Origin: Parapristionchus giblindavisi
Taxonomy: Eukaryota > Nematoda > Chromadorea > Rhabditida > Diplogasteridae
Length of the DNA stretch: 64,000 nt
Direction: 5' to 3'
Assembly: GCA_943737045.1 (NCBI GenBank)
Contig: CALSFV010000504.1
Coordinates: 5,001 to 69,000 of the forward strand
This document shows positions 11,501 through 24,542 of this stretch, in pieces (within the stretch, counting starts at the first letter, position 1; the number at the start of each line of letters is the position of its first letter). The translations under genes and the position numbers were made by a program. Under the pieces are notes generated by a model. That model had not been told where the DNA came from and ran no database searches. It saw only the letters and a list, made by a program, of their open reading frames with translations.

Positions 11501-14140
11501 GCAGAACTATGGCTCACATCTCCTTGTATACAAAAACAATTTTCTCTAAAATTTTAGATGCCCCGGAATACCGTAATTCGGGCCTAAAGTTCATTGATAA
11601 GTCCAGGGAAAGGCGCGAATTTTTGAAATTGAAGTACAAATATATAGAAAATTGCAAACGGGAATCGAACCCACGTGGTGCGGTTACAAGCGCTGACTAC
11701 TTACCACTGAGCCACACGCTCTACGCGTTGAACCAGTCAAATCTAATAGAGAAAGGAATGTCGCTTCCTATGTCCCACGTTCTTCATGTCAATAGCGCAG
11801 CCCAAATCTCGTAGGTCCCCTTCTTTAAACAATGTTTTCTCTATCGAAAACATCAATTCACTAAATTTTACTATCGATAAAATGGAAATGTAAGAATTGC
11901 AACTGTGTGATTCTCAATTGACGCTGCTTACATGATAAAATATACATATTTCAAGTGAAAACGTAATTGTTGTCTCCAAATTTGTAATTTTTGTTGAACA
12001 CTCATAATTTTTTGAAATTTTGTACCTTTTTATGAAAAAAACATTTTTTCGATTTTTTTCGAATTAATTTGGAAACGTTTTTCGAGAAAAACCCGAAAAA
12101 ACGAAAAAAACCGAAAAAAAGAAAAACGAAAAATGCACAGCCCTGATTTGGACGTAGGGTACAAATGCCTGTCATATGTGCAATTCAATAGTATTTTATG
12201 TATATAAAATGATGAAACCTTCTTAAAACATACTACTCATATCTGAATTGGATAAATTCTTTTATTTAATTTTTTTAAAATTTTCCCTTTGACTATAATT
12301 GGATGAATCTATATTGAATGTACAAGGTATGAGAAGTAAACATACATCATCATCATGATCTGTACAGAAATCATGAATTATTGAAGCAAATCGAATAGAA
12401 GCTTTGGGATATAATTGATAGAAACACTAAATGATATTGATATGATAGAATATGATAATATTATATTCATTATTACCGGTAGATTATATGCACAATTTCT
12501 TCTAGCTGATAATAATTTACTCGTATTATTCTTAGACATTGATACAATTTTGATATACGCATTCAATGCCCATGTTTGATCCAATAAATCCATTTCATCT
12601 AAATACAAACATCATTACATCAAGTCATTTTCCTTATTTTCAAAAACAAATTTACTGAAAAGCGAAAAAAGAATTTCTCCAAAATATTTAGATATAACAG
12701 TAATTCGATCATCTTTATTATCTAATCCTTTCTCAACACTTTTACGAAAGAATGGAGTTATCACTGATTTCTTTGTATCTAAATAATGATATTCATTGGA
12801 ATGATTCAATCTATATATTTGATACCTCTTGATAATCGTTTAATCAATGGAACTAAGGATGGAAATGCAGCTTCTCTTACACTACAATCATCATCTTCAG
12901 CTAATGTAATCAAAGAAGGAAGAACAATTCTTGATATATCACTTGTTTTACTGAATAATAATCAATAATATTGATTGATATGATATAATAACTAACTCTA
13001 ATGCATCAGCTACAACACTTAATCGTTGTGCCATTGATATTCTTACATTTGTATTTTCATCCATTGATAGTTGTTGAATTGGTTTCTCAAAGTTACGACG
13101 AATACTAATAGAGAATTATATTGGAATGATAGAATAAATATAACAAACTCTTCTGGCGAAACTATATTTACTAGTTTCTCCAATAACTTTGTTGCTATTA
13201 ATCTTCTTTGAACTTTTTGAGAAGATTGAGATTGAGATATGAATATAGGAACAACCTAAATTAATCCAACAATCAATATTTATATTTATATATTATATCA
13301 TATCATGTTCTTTATCCCTTTGAATTTTTCTCATGTCTCGTTGCGCCTCGGGCGTAGATAAATTAATTAATTAATTAAAGACTTACAATACTATTAACAA
13401 TATCGATTGATAATGAATCAGCAATTTCAGTGACTGTTTCCAACCAAGCAGCAGATGATACTAAAGATATTGAAGTAATAGATATAGTAGAAGAATGAAT
13501 AGATGAATAGATACTCACAATTATCTTTTTGTCTATTTGCATTATCTACAATATATTCCAATAGAATCATAACGAGAGATCTAAAAGATGAATTGATTAT
13601 ATTGAATGAATATATATGAAATCATACGGTTCCTTCTCTATTATATGATCATTCCTTAATAGATCTTTATATAGAACTGCAACTTCACAATGAAGATCAA
13701 GATTAGCTTTTTGTTCTCCAAGTTTTTCCTTAATATATAATATGATATTCCATATTTGATAAGATTGAACTAACTTGTAATAGTGGAAGTACGATACGAA
13801 TGGTTTCATCTGTATGACTTTCTATTAGATTTGATATATCTCGAATAGTTTTCATCCAATACGCCTCCTTATCCTCTCTATAGATTATCCATCATTATCT
13901 CATTAATAAGCAAATATAAATAAATTCTCACTAAATACAATAAAATATTGACCTTAATATCTTAGCTGCATTTTGTGGTGGAGATAGAACTTCTTCATCT
14001 TCTAGACATATATCATCATCATTCAATATATCATCAGCTCTAGCAAATAGACTATCCCAATCAATAGTACTCTTTCTAGGAGTTATCTCTTCTTCTTCAT
14101 CATCTTCTTTCATTATTGATTCTATCTCTGGATTAGACAT
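8599..14140 (-). CDS. HEAT-repeat protein, probable PP4 regulatory subunit 1-like
   Basis: The start at 14140 gives MSNPEIESIMKEDDEEEE, an acidic N-terminus. Successive small exons then encode HEAT-type helices, such as TNVRISMAQRLSVVADAL, CSVREAAFPSLVPLIKRL, a NCAYNLP segment after an acidic KYIxx-like helix, VRISIASSFDQLLSLC and a long C-terminal helical set ending near 9480. This order, and the CAY-LP segment followed by VR-type repeats, fits PPP4R1, a scaffold that binds the PP4 catalytic subunit and restrains signalling. From about 9390 the protein gains a charged coiled-coil and a Ser/Pro-rich tail (SPSPSPSP, 8873-8932) not expected in PPP4R1, so a fused neighbour cannot be excluded. 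Two introns (10207 to about 11099, and 11337 to about 12343) are enlarged by mobile elements. Another HEAT protein remains an alternative. Confidence 0.55.
10300..10419 (+). mobile_element. 120-bp MITE, copy 1 (4-bp ATGT duplication)
   Basis: The unit begins CACAGCGTTCTC and ends GAATACTGTG, flanked by ATGT on both sides (10296-10299 and 10420-10423). It is nearly identical to the reverse complement of 10566-10685, which has the same length. Termini are CACAG...CTGTG with partial inverted similarity for about 12 bp. Confidence 0.8.
10539..10716 (+). other. tRNA-like A/B-box module split by a MITE
   Basis: The A box TGGTGTAGTGG (10539-10549) and B box GGTTCGAAACC (10706-10716) start 167 nt apart. 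Between them lies the 120-bp MITE copy 2 plus one 4-bp CTAG duplication. Subtracting these 124 nt gives 43 nt, the spacing of the other modules here, and re-forms a 5-bp anticodon-type stem (GCGCT/AGCGT). Confidence 0.7.
10566..10685 (-). mobile_element. 120-bp MITE, copy 2 (4-bp CTAG duplication)
   Basis: This is the reverse-complement copy of 10300-10419 and has the same 120-bp length. It is flanked by CTAG on both sides (10562-10565 and 10686-10689). It lies in the anticodon-loop region of a tRNA-like module. Confidence 0.8.
11456..11828. mobile_element. TTAA-flanked MITE, copy 2, nested in the hAT-like element
   Basis: The 365-bp element 11460-11824 is flanked by TTAA on both sides and is almost identical to 291-655. 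One visible difference lies in the right terminal repeat (GTAGG here, GTGGG in copy 1). Nesting shows it inserted after the hAT-like element. Confidence 0.92.
11661..11714 (-). other. tRNA-like Pol III A/B-box module in MITE copy 2
   Basis: B box at 11661-11671 and A box at 11704-11714 on the minus strand. Sequence and 43-nt spacing are the same as in copy 1. Confidence 0.75.
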
Positions 14141-14421
14141 TTCTACAATGAAGAAAAAGTAATGATTAGATGAACCAATGAATAGATGAAGAAGACAATA
14201 GATCAATGAATTAGATCATACAGTACAGATAATATGGAATCCTAACCATAGACTGGGTATGGTATATAAATAATATAAATGAATGAATATAAATATAGAA
14301 TAGAGTAAATGATGATCCAATTCTATTCGTCTATCTTCTAGTCCTTCTGTTCACTCCTACACAACATAGTGTAATCTACGAGACTTCATTCTCTTCATCT
14401 CTATTCTCTCTTATATCTATA

Positions 14422-14469
<48 letters not shown>

Positions 14470-14817
14470 ATCTTCATTTATACTTTATCTTCTCCATATC
14501 CTTCTTTGTCTTATACTATATGGATACATTGTCTCATTTCTTCTTCCCCTTCTCCATCTCCATCCACTCCATCCCTTAAACTTCTCCTTATCTCCATCAC
14601 TCTCGTGGATCTCTTTTTTTTAAAACTTTTAGCTAACCCTATAATTTTTTTCTCAATCTTTATATTTCTCTAAATAGTTAATGAATTTTAAAAGATTACG
14701 ACTGACATTCCATTTTATCCTATATCGCAAAGCATAAATTCGTGACAAACTTTTTCAGGAAGATAAAAAAAAACAAATCTTATCTCTTCTCTTTAGTCAA
14801 ATGTCTTATCATTTCTA
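14141..14817. other. Intergenic region upstream of the HEAT-repeat gene
   Basis: AT-rich upstream sequence with no coding frame. It contains an ATCT tetranucleotide tract (about 14423-14470), and its right end abuts a foldback element. Confidence 0.6.
14423..14470. repeat. (ATCT)n microsatellite
   Basis: About twelve near-perfect ATCT units in the region upstream of the HEAT-repeat gene. Confidence 0.9.
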
Positions 14818-16406
14818 TATCACGCGTGTCACTGAAGAATCGAGTAAAATCTGGGGGTGGTTGGCACATTTTTTGACCCCCACATATTATTGCATTTTTC
14901 GGTAGCTCATATGGTGCCTAACAAGGTACCGTCGAGCTTTTTTTCATATCTTCATTTTCAACGTCGACAGACGACGTCAAACTTTTTGGACGCTAAAAAT
15001 TGCCGACTTTGGAGCTCTGTAGCTCTTCAGGATTTAGTTTTGGTATCGAGACGTCAACAGAAGAATTCCGCGGAATGTCAAGGAGAATGCACCTGCATCA
15101 TTGCTAGGTCGACATTTTAGTTAGTATTTTTGTAAATCGTTTTTATTGATTAGTTTTCTTAAAAATATAGAAGCCGAAATTTTACAATAGCTTATTCGAT
15201 AGATCCCGACCAGAGCTTTTCAATGGTATGCTGAACCTATACTTTATTTAAGTGCGCTCGAAAGATATGATCATTTCAAGTTTTTTTTTGATTGGGAAAT
15301 TCGTGTAGTTTCATACACAAACCATCCAGATTGGTTGGTGAGCTGACCTATCAACCTTCACAACAAGTGACTGGGTAGTCTAGTGGCTAAGGTGTCAGCA
15401 TTTACTTTTGACTGTCAGGGGTTCGATCCTCCTTGCAGCAGATATCTTTTGTTGATTTTATTTTTGTCGAAATATCTTGCTGTGATTATGAAAATCAGAA
15501 AAGAGAACACCCTTGAACTTATCAGTAAGTGTAAACTTTAACACGATGAGGAATAGAAGAATTGTGTATGAATCGGAGATTAGACGATGACGTCATCAAG
15601 GAGGAGGGAAAGGATGAGGAGGATAAGGACATAGAGATTCTAGGACAATACGAAGATCTTTAGGATGGTAGTCGAGGAAGAATGTGATGAAATATTCCTG
15701 TGAATTTGAAGTCTCGTTGTTGTCATATTGTAATTTGTCTTAATGGCGATTAATATTCATCGATAGCTTATGATTCGTGATTTGAATTATAGAAATTAAT
15801 ATTCCAAAGTTCTCAAAATAACTTAAATATTTATGTACTAGAACAACAGTGAAACTAATTCAAAAGGGCGAATTGGTCACACGAGGTATAAGAGTGGGTA
15901 GATCACTGGCTGCGCCGCTCTCCTCTCGTGCGATCGCACTCAATTAAAACCTTGAAATGGTCATAACTTTCGAGCGCACTTAAATAAAGTATAAGTTCAG
16001 CATACCATTGAAAAGCTCTGGTCGAGATCTATCGATTAAGCTATTGCAAAATTTCGGCTTCTATATTTTTAAGAAAACTAATCAATAAAAACGATTTACA
16101 AAAATACTAATTAAAATATCGACCTGGCAATGATGCAGGCGTATACTCCTTGACATTGCGGGAAATTCTTCTGTTGACGACTCGATACCAAAACCAGACC
16201 CCTAAGAGCTATAGAGCTCCAAAGTCGGCCGATTTCGCCGTCCAAAAATTTTGACGACGTCTCTCGACGTTGAAAATGAAGATATGCAAAAAAGCTCGAC
16301 GGTACCTTCTTAGGGACCATATGGACTACCAAAAAATGATGTCTGCTCGTTTTCGATTTTTTCAATGTGCCACCGTTTATTCGAACCTTACGCGACACGC
16401 GTGATA
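14818..16406. mobile_element. 1.6-kb foldback element with TA target site
   Basis: The termini TATCACGCGTGTC and its complement are flanked by TA (14816-14817 and 16407-16408). The inverted arms are about 470 bp each (left 14818 to about 15290, right about 15945-16406) and imperfect, with several substitutions and small indels visible, so the copy is older than the Mi-2 intron elements. TA duplication suggests a Tc1/mariner-type mechanism. The two arm frames that translate alike (14857-15120 plus, 16111-16398 minus) are mirror images of the arms and not evidence of two genes. The centre holds a tRNA-like module and no recognised transposase. Confidence 0.85.
15376..15429 (+). other. tRNA-like Pol III A/B-box module in the foldback element
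   Basis: A box TAGTCTAGTGG (15376-15386) and B box GGTTCGATCC (15420-15429) start 44 nt apart. A 5-bp T-stem (AGGGG/CTCCT) forms around the TTCGATC loop. No acceptor stem pairs, so a working tRNA is unlikely. Confidence 0.7.
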
Positions 16407-16408
16407 TA

Positions 16409-16939
16409 AACGCAATCTTATCAAATTTGAAATTCCTCTTATTTCTTATCAGTAATATAGCTCTCCCTTCATCTCCCTCTTCACCCCCCCCCCCATCTCC
16501 TCTCCCGTTTTCTCAGTATAATGAACCATGATGTCCATGTACGGTATCACTCGTAACGCGTCTTCAATTCAATTGACACAGACCATTCTCGCGTCATACA
16601 TATCTACAATTCACGATATCTCTTGATTGTATCGAGATGAAGTCCTTTAAGCATTTCTTATCATTGAGTGAGAGTCAAAAGGGAGAAGAATGGTTATATC
16701 TCGATCTATTCATCTTACAACTAAAAGTCTTCTATCTATTCAAACGGTTTGGTTATCTATTCAATGTATACATGAGAGAGTACATTCTATGATGTTGATT
16801 ACTTGTCTTAATGAGTACATATTGACATCATTCTCATACATTTCTTTCTCTTTGATCAGTCAATAGTGTACTCATTCCTATTCTTTCTATTCTTTATTTA
16901 ATCTATCTATTATAGACATCATCTCTATCAATTCGATTA
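16409..16939. other. Region upstream of AGXT
   Basis: AT-rich with one C-tract (near 16483). It presumably holds the AGXT promoter and 5' UTR. No other structure seen. Confidence 0.5.
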
Positions 16940-18852
<1,913 letters not shown>

Positions 18853-19383
18853 ATGATCTATCTTTTATTATCTTTGTCTGTTAAAAGTGTTGTATAATGT
18901 TATTGTTTGCCTATTTATATGCCATATCTGTAATATTCGAACATGTATATGATAGATAAATATTTTTGTTTCGTATTTATGCTTGTACATCGACGACTCG
19001 CAAAAATAAACAAATAATGCATTATTATAATGCATTATTATCTTGCTTGTTTAAGGGTAGACCTTGCATTTTAATCAAATATCAAATAATTTGGACCAAA
19101 TTCTCTATTTATCATAGTCAGAGCATTAAGAAATAGAAATAGGTTAAATGAAGAGACAATTTTGTGGTCTAGGATAGTGAACATCATTGAATTTAGAAAT
19201 ATCGCAAAAGATTACGGTAGAAATTTGTGCGCAATTGTGGTGTGGCGTGAAGAGGGTGTAAGATAATCGATACGCACCGCGTCCCCATCACTCGCGTCCC
19301 TCTCTACTATTATTTTTGTTTAATTTGATTCGTTTCTTACTGTTTCTACTTTTACTAGAATTTTTTTTCAGCGGGAGTGTAAG
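18853..19383. other. Region between AGXT and TDP-43
   Basis: AGXT 3' flank followed by TDP-43 upstream sequence. It contains a double AATGCATT motif at 19014-19040 inside a larger inverted repeat (AAACAA... ...TTGTTT). An isolated polypyrimidine tract plus CAG (19361-19371) lies 12 nt before the TDP-43 start. Confidence 0.5.
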
Positions 19384-21941
19384 ATGTCATCTCCGGCAGA
19401 AAATACAGAAAATAAGGAGGTTAACGAGAATGTGGAAATAAAGCCGGCGTCACCAAAGGTTTGGTATATAACTTAGTAATATATAGCGAAAAGTGTGTAT
19501 TGCAGGTTGAAGTGCCAGTTTCCTCTTCTGACTACGTAGTAGTTCAAGATGAAGAAGGTAGTGAACCAATGGAACTGCCTGTAACAAAAGATGATAATTC
19601 ATTGGGATTGAATACTCTTACGAGTGCATTCCCTGGATCTCATGGACTCAAATACAAGAATCCTAAGACAGGAGCATCTCGTGCACTTATGTAAGTGACA
19701 TTGAGTTGAATAGAAATAATAACGTAATATACAGGATGGATTCATCTGGAACAAAGTTCCTTCCTCCTCCTGATGGATGGGAAGATAAAACCTTCACTGT
19801 TATTTTCCCTCCTTCCAGAAGTTAGTCCTCTATAATATATGCATGGACGTAGGAATTGAATCTGTGTCTGGACTAACTTATATTTAGAGAGTGTTGAGAT
19901 TATTAGTGAGAAAGTTTCTTTGTTTGTGAGATGAAAGTTGACTTATTGTGAGACTGTAAGACTGAGAGATGAACGAATTGTAAAGAGTTGAAGAGTTGAT
20001 AAACTAACTGTAAAGAGTTGGAGAGTTGTTGTTGATGAAAGAGTGGGAGAGTGTGTCTCAGGTACGGGAGAGGCGAAACGACGAAAGTTCGGTGATGGAT
20101 CTGATACGGAAGATGATGAGGGAGCTGCTAAACAGAAGAGATTGGATGAACCACCTAAACCTACTGATCTTATATGTCTTGGTGTCAACTATACAACTAC
20201 ACCCGAGACGTTCAGAAAACATTTTGAACAGTTTGGAGAGGTCGTCGTAGCTGATGTGAGTGAGAGATATTGAATAAGTGACATGAATGAAGTGGTAGAG
20301 ATGGAGTTGAATAGTTGAAGAGGTAGAGAGTTCATATGTATATCTATCTACTACTCTCTATGCACTCTATCACTACCTACTCCAATTCATATCTATATCT
20401 ATTCATTCCTTGATTACAGTTGAAATTAAACTTCGAAGGAAAATCAAAAGGATTTGGATTTGTTCTAATGAACAGTATGGAAGATCAAGATAAAGTTCTA
20501 TCAGCAGATAAACATGTTATTGACGGAAGAAGAATTGAAGTTAAGATTCCTGATGGAAGAGTAAGCATTTTATCTTTTAAGTCAATCAATCAAAATCAAT
20601 AAATAGAGTGAGAACTTCCGAAATCCTCTTCTTCCTCGTGAACAAAGCACGAATAAAGTATTTGTTGGTCGTCTCCCTGAGACTACAACTGATGAATTGA
20701 AGGCATACTTTGAAGAAGAAGCTAAGAAGGTTGATTGATTGCTTAAATATAATTTTAATTGATTGAATTGTAGTTGAATCCTCATGCTAATATCACTGAT
20801 TGTTTCCTTCCTCGTCCATTCAGAGGATTCGGTTTCGTAACATTCTCAACCTGTGAAATGGCAAGAAAGATCTGTCTGTAAGTATCTAATTCATCTTCTA
20901 TATATTTTATTCATTGATTGTTTCAGTGCAAATAACTTTACTCTAAAAGGATCACCATTAGCTGTATCATTAGCAGTACCTCGTGATGGTCCTGGAGATT
21001 ATCCACCTCCTAGAGGTGATAGAGGAAGAGATAGATATGGAGGACCACCACCTGATAGATATGGAGGAGGACCATACAGTGGAGGAGGACCTGTAAGTAT
21101 ATGATAGAGAATATATAATATGGTTGTGTATAGTATATTAAGGGAGGAGGATATAGTGGATCATATGGATATGGTGGACGTGATATGATAGGAGGATCTA
21201 ATGGAAGTGGAGGATCATTTGATGAATGGCAATCACCTGCAAGGTCGTATGGATATGATTCATACAACGACAAGATGTCATATCATCCATATCGAGGGGG
21301 GAGAGGAGGATTCCCTAAGAAGAATTGAGAGAGAAGATATTATTGTAGATGATTCAATCCATTGATCTCATATGATCCTTCTTATTTATATATCCACTTT
21401 ATCTATTCATCTTATACGTTCATACATGATCCGTTTCCTTAATTTATATTATTTTTGGACTAATAAAGTTTTGCGCTGAGAGGTCAGAGTGTGGCTCGCT
21501 GAGAAAGGGTGAGAATGCATGAATGGAGGGGATGGATGAAATGAAATGATATATAGAATAGATATGATATTGTGATGGTGGTTATGGTATGATTGCAGGT
21601 ACATGGGAAGTTGGCAATCACCAATAACATCATCTACTAATCATATAGGATCTAATCAAGGAGGATCTATGATGAATAGACCAGGACCATCATCTATAAT
21701 GAATATGGGAGGAGGAATGAATGGAATAGGAGGAATACAATCACATAATGATACAAGATCAAGAATGGTTCAACCATTGAATGCAGCACCATCTTCATTA
21801 ACAACTGGATTAGATGCATTGAATCTCAATAGGAATAATAATGGTGATATATTCAGTCAAGCATGGCAAGTATTCATGAATACACTCAAAAATGGACAAT
21901 CTAATCCTCCTCCTCGTACTCAACCTCACAATAAGTGGTAG
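19384..21941 (+). CDS. TBPH: TDP-43 family RNA-binding protein (TARDBP/TBPH orthologue)
   Basis: The N-terminal fold matches TDP-43 (DYVVVQDEEGSEPMELP, TLTSAFPGSHGLKYKNP, GWEDKTFTVIFPP). A basic nuclear-localisation cluster AKRRKFG follows. RRM1 runs from TDLICLGV to KSKGFGFVLM, and RRM2 has NKVFVGRLPE and RGFGFVTF. The tail is Gly-rich (PPPDRYGGGPYSGGGP). This family binds UG-rich RNA and controls splicing and its own mRNA level in the nucleus. Two C-termini are encoded. Reading through 21244 ends at 21328 (RGGRGGFPKKN). Splicing 21244-21598 adds a longer Asn/Gly/Met/Ser-rich, prion-like tail ending at 21941. An AATAAA lies inside that intron. All other introns are short, except 19822 to about 20060 and one of about 160 nt inside RRM1. 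Confidence 0.92.
21462..21467 (+). promoter_or_regulatory. Intronic poly(A) signal AATAAA in TDP-43
   Basis: AATAAA lies about 135 nt after the early stop codon and inside the optional intron 21244-21598. It would end the short-isoform mRNA before the distal coding exon. Confidence 0.55.
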
Positions 21942-22377
21942 ATCATTTTCTTTTTCATATTATCGATCGATAATGATCTCCGTCATATCGGGTATATCTA
22001 TTTATGTAACCATGTTATCTCTCATGTTGCCCATCTACATTGTAGCTTGCAATCCAATTGCTTAGAAGAGCCCTTCGATTATAGTAATTATTATTAATCA
22101 TTTATTCAATCTGTTCATTAGCTAAATCACTAGACAATTAAGCATGAATAATAATTTGTTTGGACTATCTTCATGTTTGAATCTACAAATGAGTTCATTT
22201 GAAGTTTGGAGTGAATATGCGAGTAGAGAAAATCTCTTGGTACAAATATCTCGTAGATAGAATGGAAAGAGTAGAAGGAATAATAGACCTATTGAATGAA
22301 TGAAGAGATAGTAAGAGATAAGGCACACATCACAGATTCGAGGTAGTAGAAAGTATATAAATAGATGAGATGAGATA
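21942..22377. other. Convergent 3' region of TDP-43 and NADK2
   Basis: AT-rich 3' flanks of two convergent genes. No supported gene or repeat. Confidence 0.5.
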
Positions 22378-24101
22378 TTAACGGAATACTACAGTACGAA
22401 GTGAATCTTGTGGTAATACACGAAGATGTGCTTGAGATCCATCATTGAATGGAAAACTCATTCCACCATCTACAACTAGATGAGAATCATATCCACGAGA
22501 ACATACTCTTAATCAATATATTATGATTATATGGAATACAATGAACATCTTACTTGATATCATGAGCAAATCCTCGAGATTTACTAGGACGGAATGTACT
22601 ATTGAAGATTGGATCACGAATACAAAAGGCCATTTCTATGATGAATGAATAGATGTATAAATAGATAGAATACTCACTATTCAGTCCTGGATGGAACATT
22701 AATTTCTCATTGAATTCATCACATATTTGATCAATGACTGGATCATTCGAAGATATTCGAGGAATTGATTTAGCCTCTGCTGCTAACGATAGGACCTACA
22801 AATGAGGATGAGAGATATGAAATAGATAAAGATAATCTTACATCAGCAACACTTTCTCTTGTCAGCTTATTGATATTGAAGTACCATGAAGTAGATCCTG
22901 AACCTGAATGAATAGATGAATAGATATATATAGACAGATATAGTACCTGTACATACAGTAAGACCTGAGTTCTTCTGTTTCATAATAGGAGACTCATCAA
23001 CACTTAATTCAAAGTATGATACACGTGATGATAGAGATTCACCCAAGAATACTTCATTTAAACTAAGAACAGGAACATCTTCTGTTATTCTTTCTACTTT
23101 TGATTTACGACTTGGAGACTTTCGATATCGTCTATAATTGAAGTAAATAGAATAGAATAGAATAGTTTAATGATACTCTCTATCTCTTCCTCGACCTTCC
23201 CATCTTGAAGTTGATGGTTCTCTATTCATAGATGTACTATGAAGAGGTATTGATTGACCTATTCCTCCTTCACTTGTTACAGTTATACGAATACGACTAC
23301 GGAATAACCATCTGAACATTCTACTCATTAATGTATATTCAATCATTGTAAGACTCACTCAAAATCTCCAGTAAATAATCGATCAATAGCTGCATCTACT
23401 TGATCCATTGGAGCCTTTCGAAGTAGACACATATGACCTTCTGATCTACAATTCAATCAATACTATTTAGTCCATCTACAGTAATCTTACCCTTCAGGAT
23501 CAGTATTGATTCCTATGACAGGTTTATCATTAGTAAGAACCTTGGAACTAGCAAGAAGGAATGTACCATCACCACCAGCAGCAAATATAGCATCTGCCCA
23601 TTGAGATGATTCATCATCATAATCATATCTTTCTACTATACGAGTCTCACATGAATGATCTCTACAAATCAATCAATACTCACTCTATCTTATTATAGTA
23701 TTCTACAGTATTTATATTACCGTACTTCAATAATCGATCAAGATGCTTTACATACGATTTATGTTCCTTATGTTTTGATAGTAAACGATCAAAATCTGTT
23801 CCCCTCTGTGTTAACTGCAAAAAATTGATAGATAAAATGGAATATTTATTAACTGAATAAAAAAAAATAAACTGACTAATCGTTCTAATGTTTCATCATC
23901 TACACTAGATTGTAATCTCTTTTCCATAGCATATCTAGTCGTCTTTACAACAATAAGCACTTTAGATGGTTTGAATTCTGTCTAAAATGAATCCATGAAT
24001 GAATAAATGAATGAGATCATACATACATTTGCACACGTAGTTATCATTCTTATTCCTTCTTGTCTAATAATACGATGAATTGATGAATAAAAATGATTCA
24101 T
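22378..24101 (-). CDS. NADK2: Mitochondrial NAD kinase 2
   Basis: This would phosphorylate NAD to NADP in mitochondria. The exons encode ADAIFAAGGDGTFLLASSKV with the GGDG kinase motif, then KPVIGINTDPEGSEGHMCL, a WLFRSRIRITV strand, LNEVFLGESLSSRVSYFELS, the SGLTVCTGSGSTSW motif that closes the active site, and a C-terminal LVVDGGMSFPFNDG. These features and their order match NADK2 rather than cytosolic NADK. The start at 24101 gives MNHFYSSIHRIIRQEG, basic and hydroxylated without acids near the start, which is consistent with a mitochondrial presequence. The reading frame is intact and introns are about 45-60 nt. Confidence 0.92.
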
Positions 24102-24542
24102 CCGAACATTACATATATATAACGACTATCTATGCATTCATATCTAATAATCATTTCATATAAATTCAATCGATATTCATTTATCCGATGTTAACGGTAG
24201 TACGAATTAGTCAGGGATATTAAGCATATCAAATTTTTTATCATTGATAAATTCAACAGATGGAAACCGAATGGATGAATATTATTTATTAATTAATCTA
24301 TTCAAGAAATAGACCCGTGATTAACGTTAATATGTAAAAAAATGGGACTATATTGAATAAGGAAAGTAATAAAAAATGGAAACTAAATAATTGAAGAGTA
24401 GATCACAATGAAAGTAATTAGATATTCATTTATGATGATGGAACGATAAAATATATGATATGCATGGCAAGAATATCTTATGAATGATATGTATTATAGA
24501 TGATAATATGATATTAGAGTATGTATATACTTATTCTTTTCC
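24102..24542. other. Intergenic region between NADK2 and IPPK
   Basis: Very AT-rich sequence upstream of NADK2 and downstream of IPPK. Nothing recognisable. Confidence 0.5.

Larger units (their letters stand above)
11357..12153. mobile_element. hAT-like non-autonomous element with 8-bp target duplication
   Basis: The element 11365-12145 has termini CAGGGCTGTGC and GCACAGCCCTG (perfect 11-bp inverted repeat), flanked by ATTTGGAC on both sides (11357-11364 and 12146-12153). The 8-bp duplication and CAGGG-type ends are diagnostic of hAT elements. The interior is CGAAAA-rich and has no transposase. A complete TTAA MITE is nested inside it. The host is an intron of the HEAT-repeat gene. The plus-strand frame leading into the element at 11221 is the antisense of a HEAT exon. 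Confidence 0.92.

Noticed and set aside
15376..15429. Functional tRNA genes at this and the other A/B-box sites
   Set aside because: Boxes and T-arms are tRNA-like, but acceptor stems do not pair, so they were called Pol III promoter-like modules instead.
14857..16398. A duplicated gene coding for related 87- and 95-residue proteins
   Set aside because: The two frames are the two arms of a foldback element read on opposite strands.
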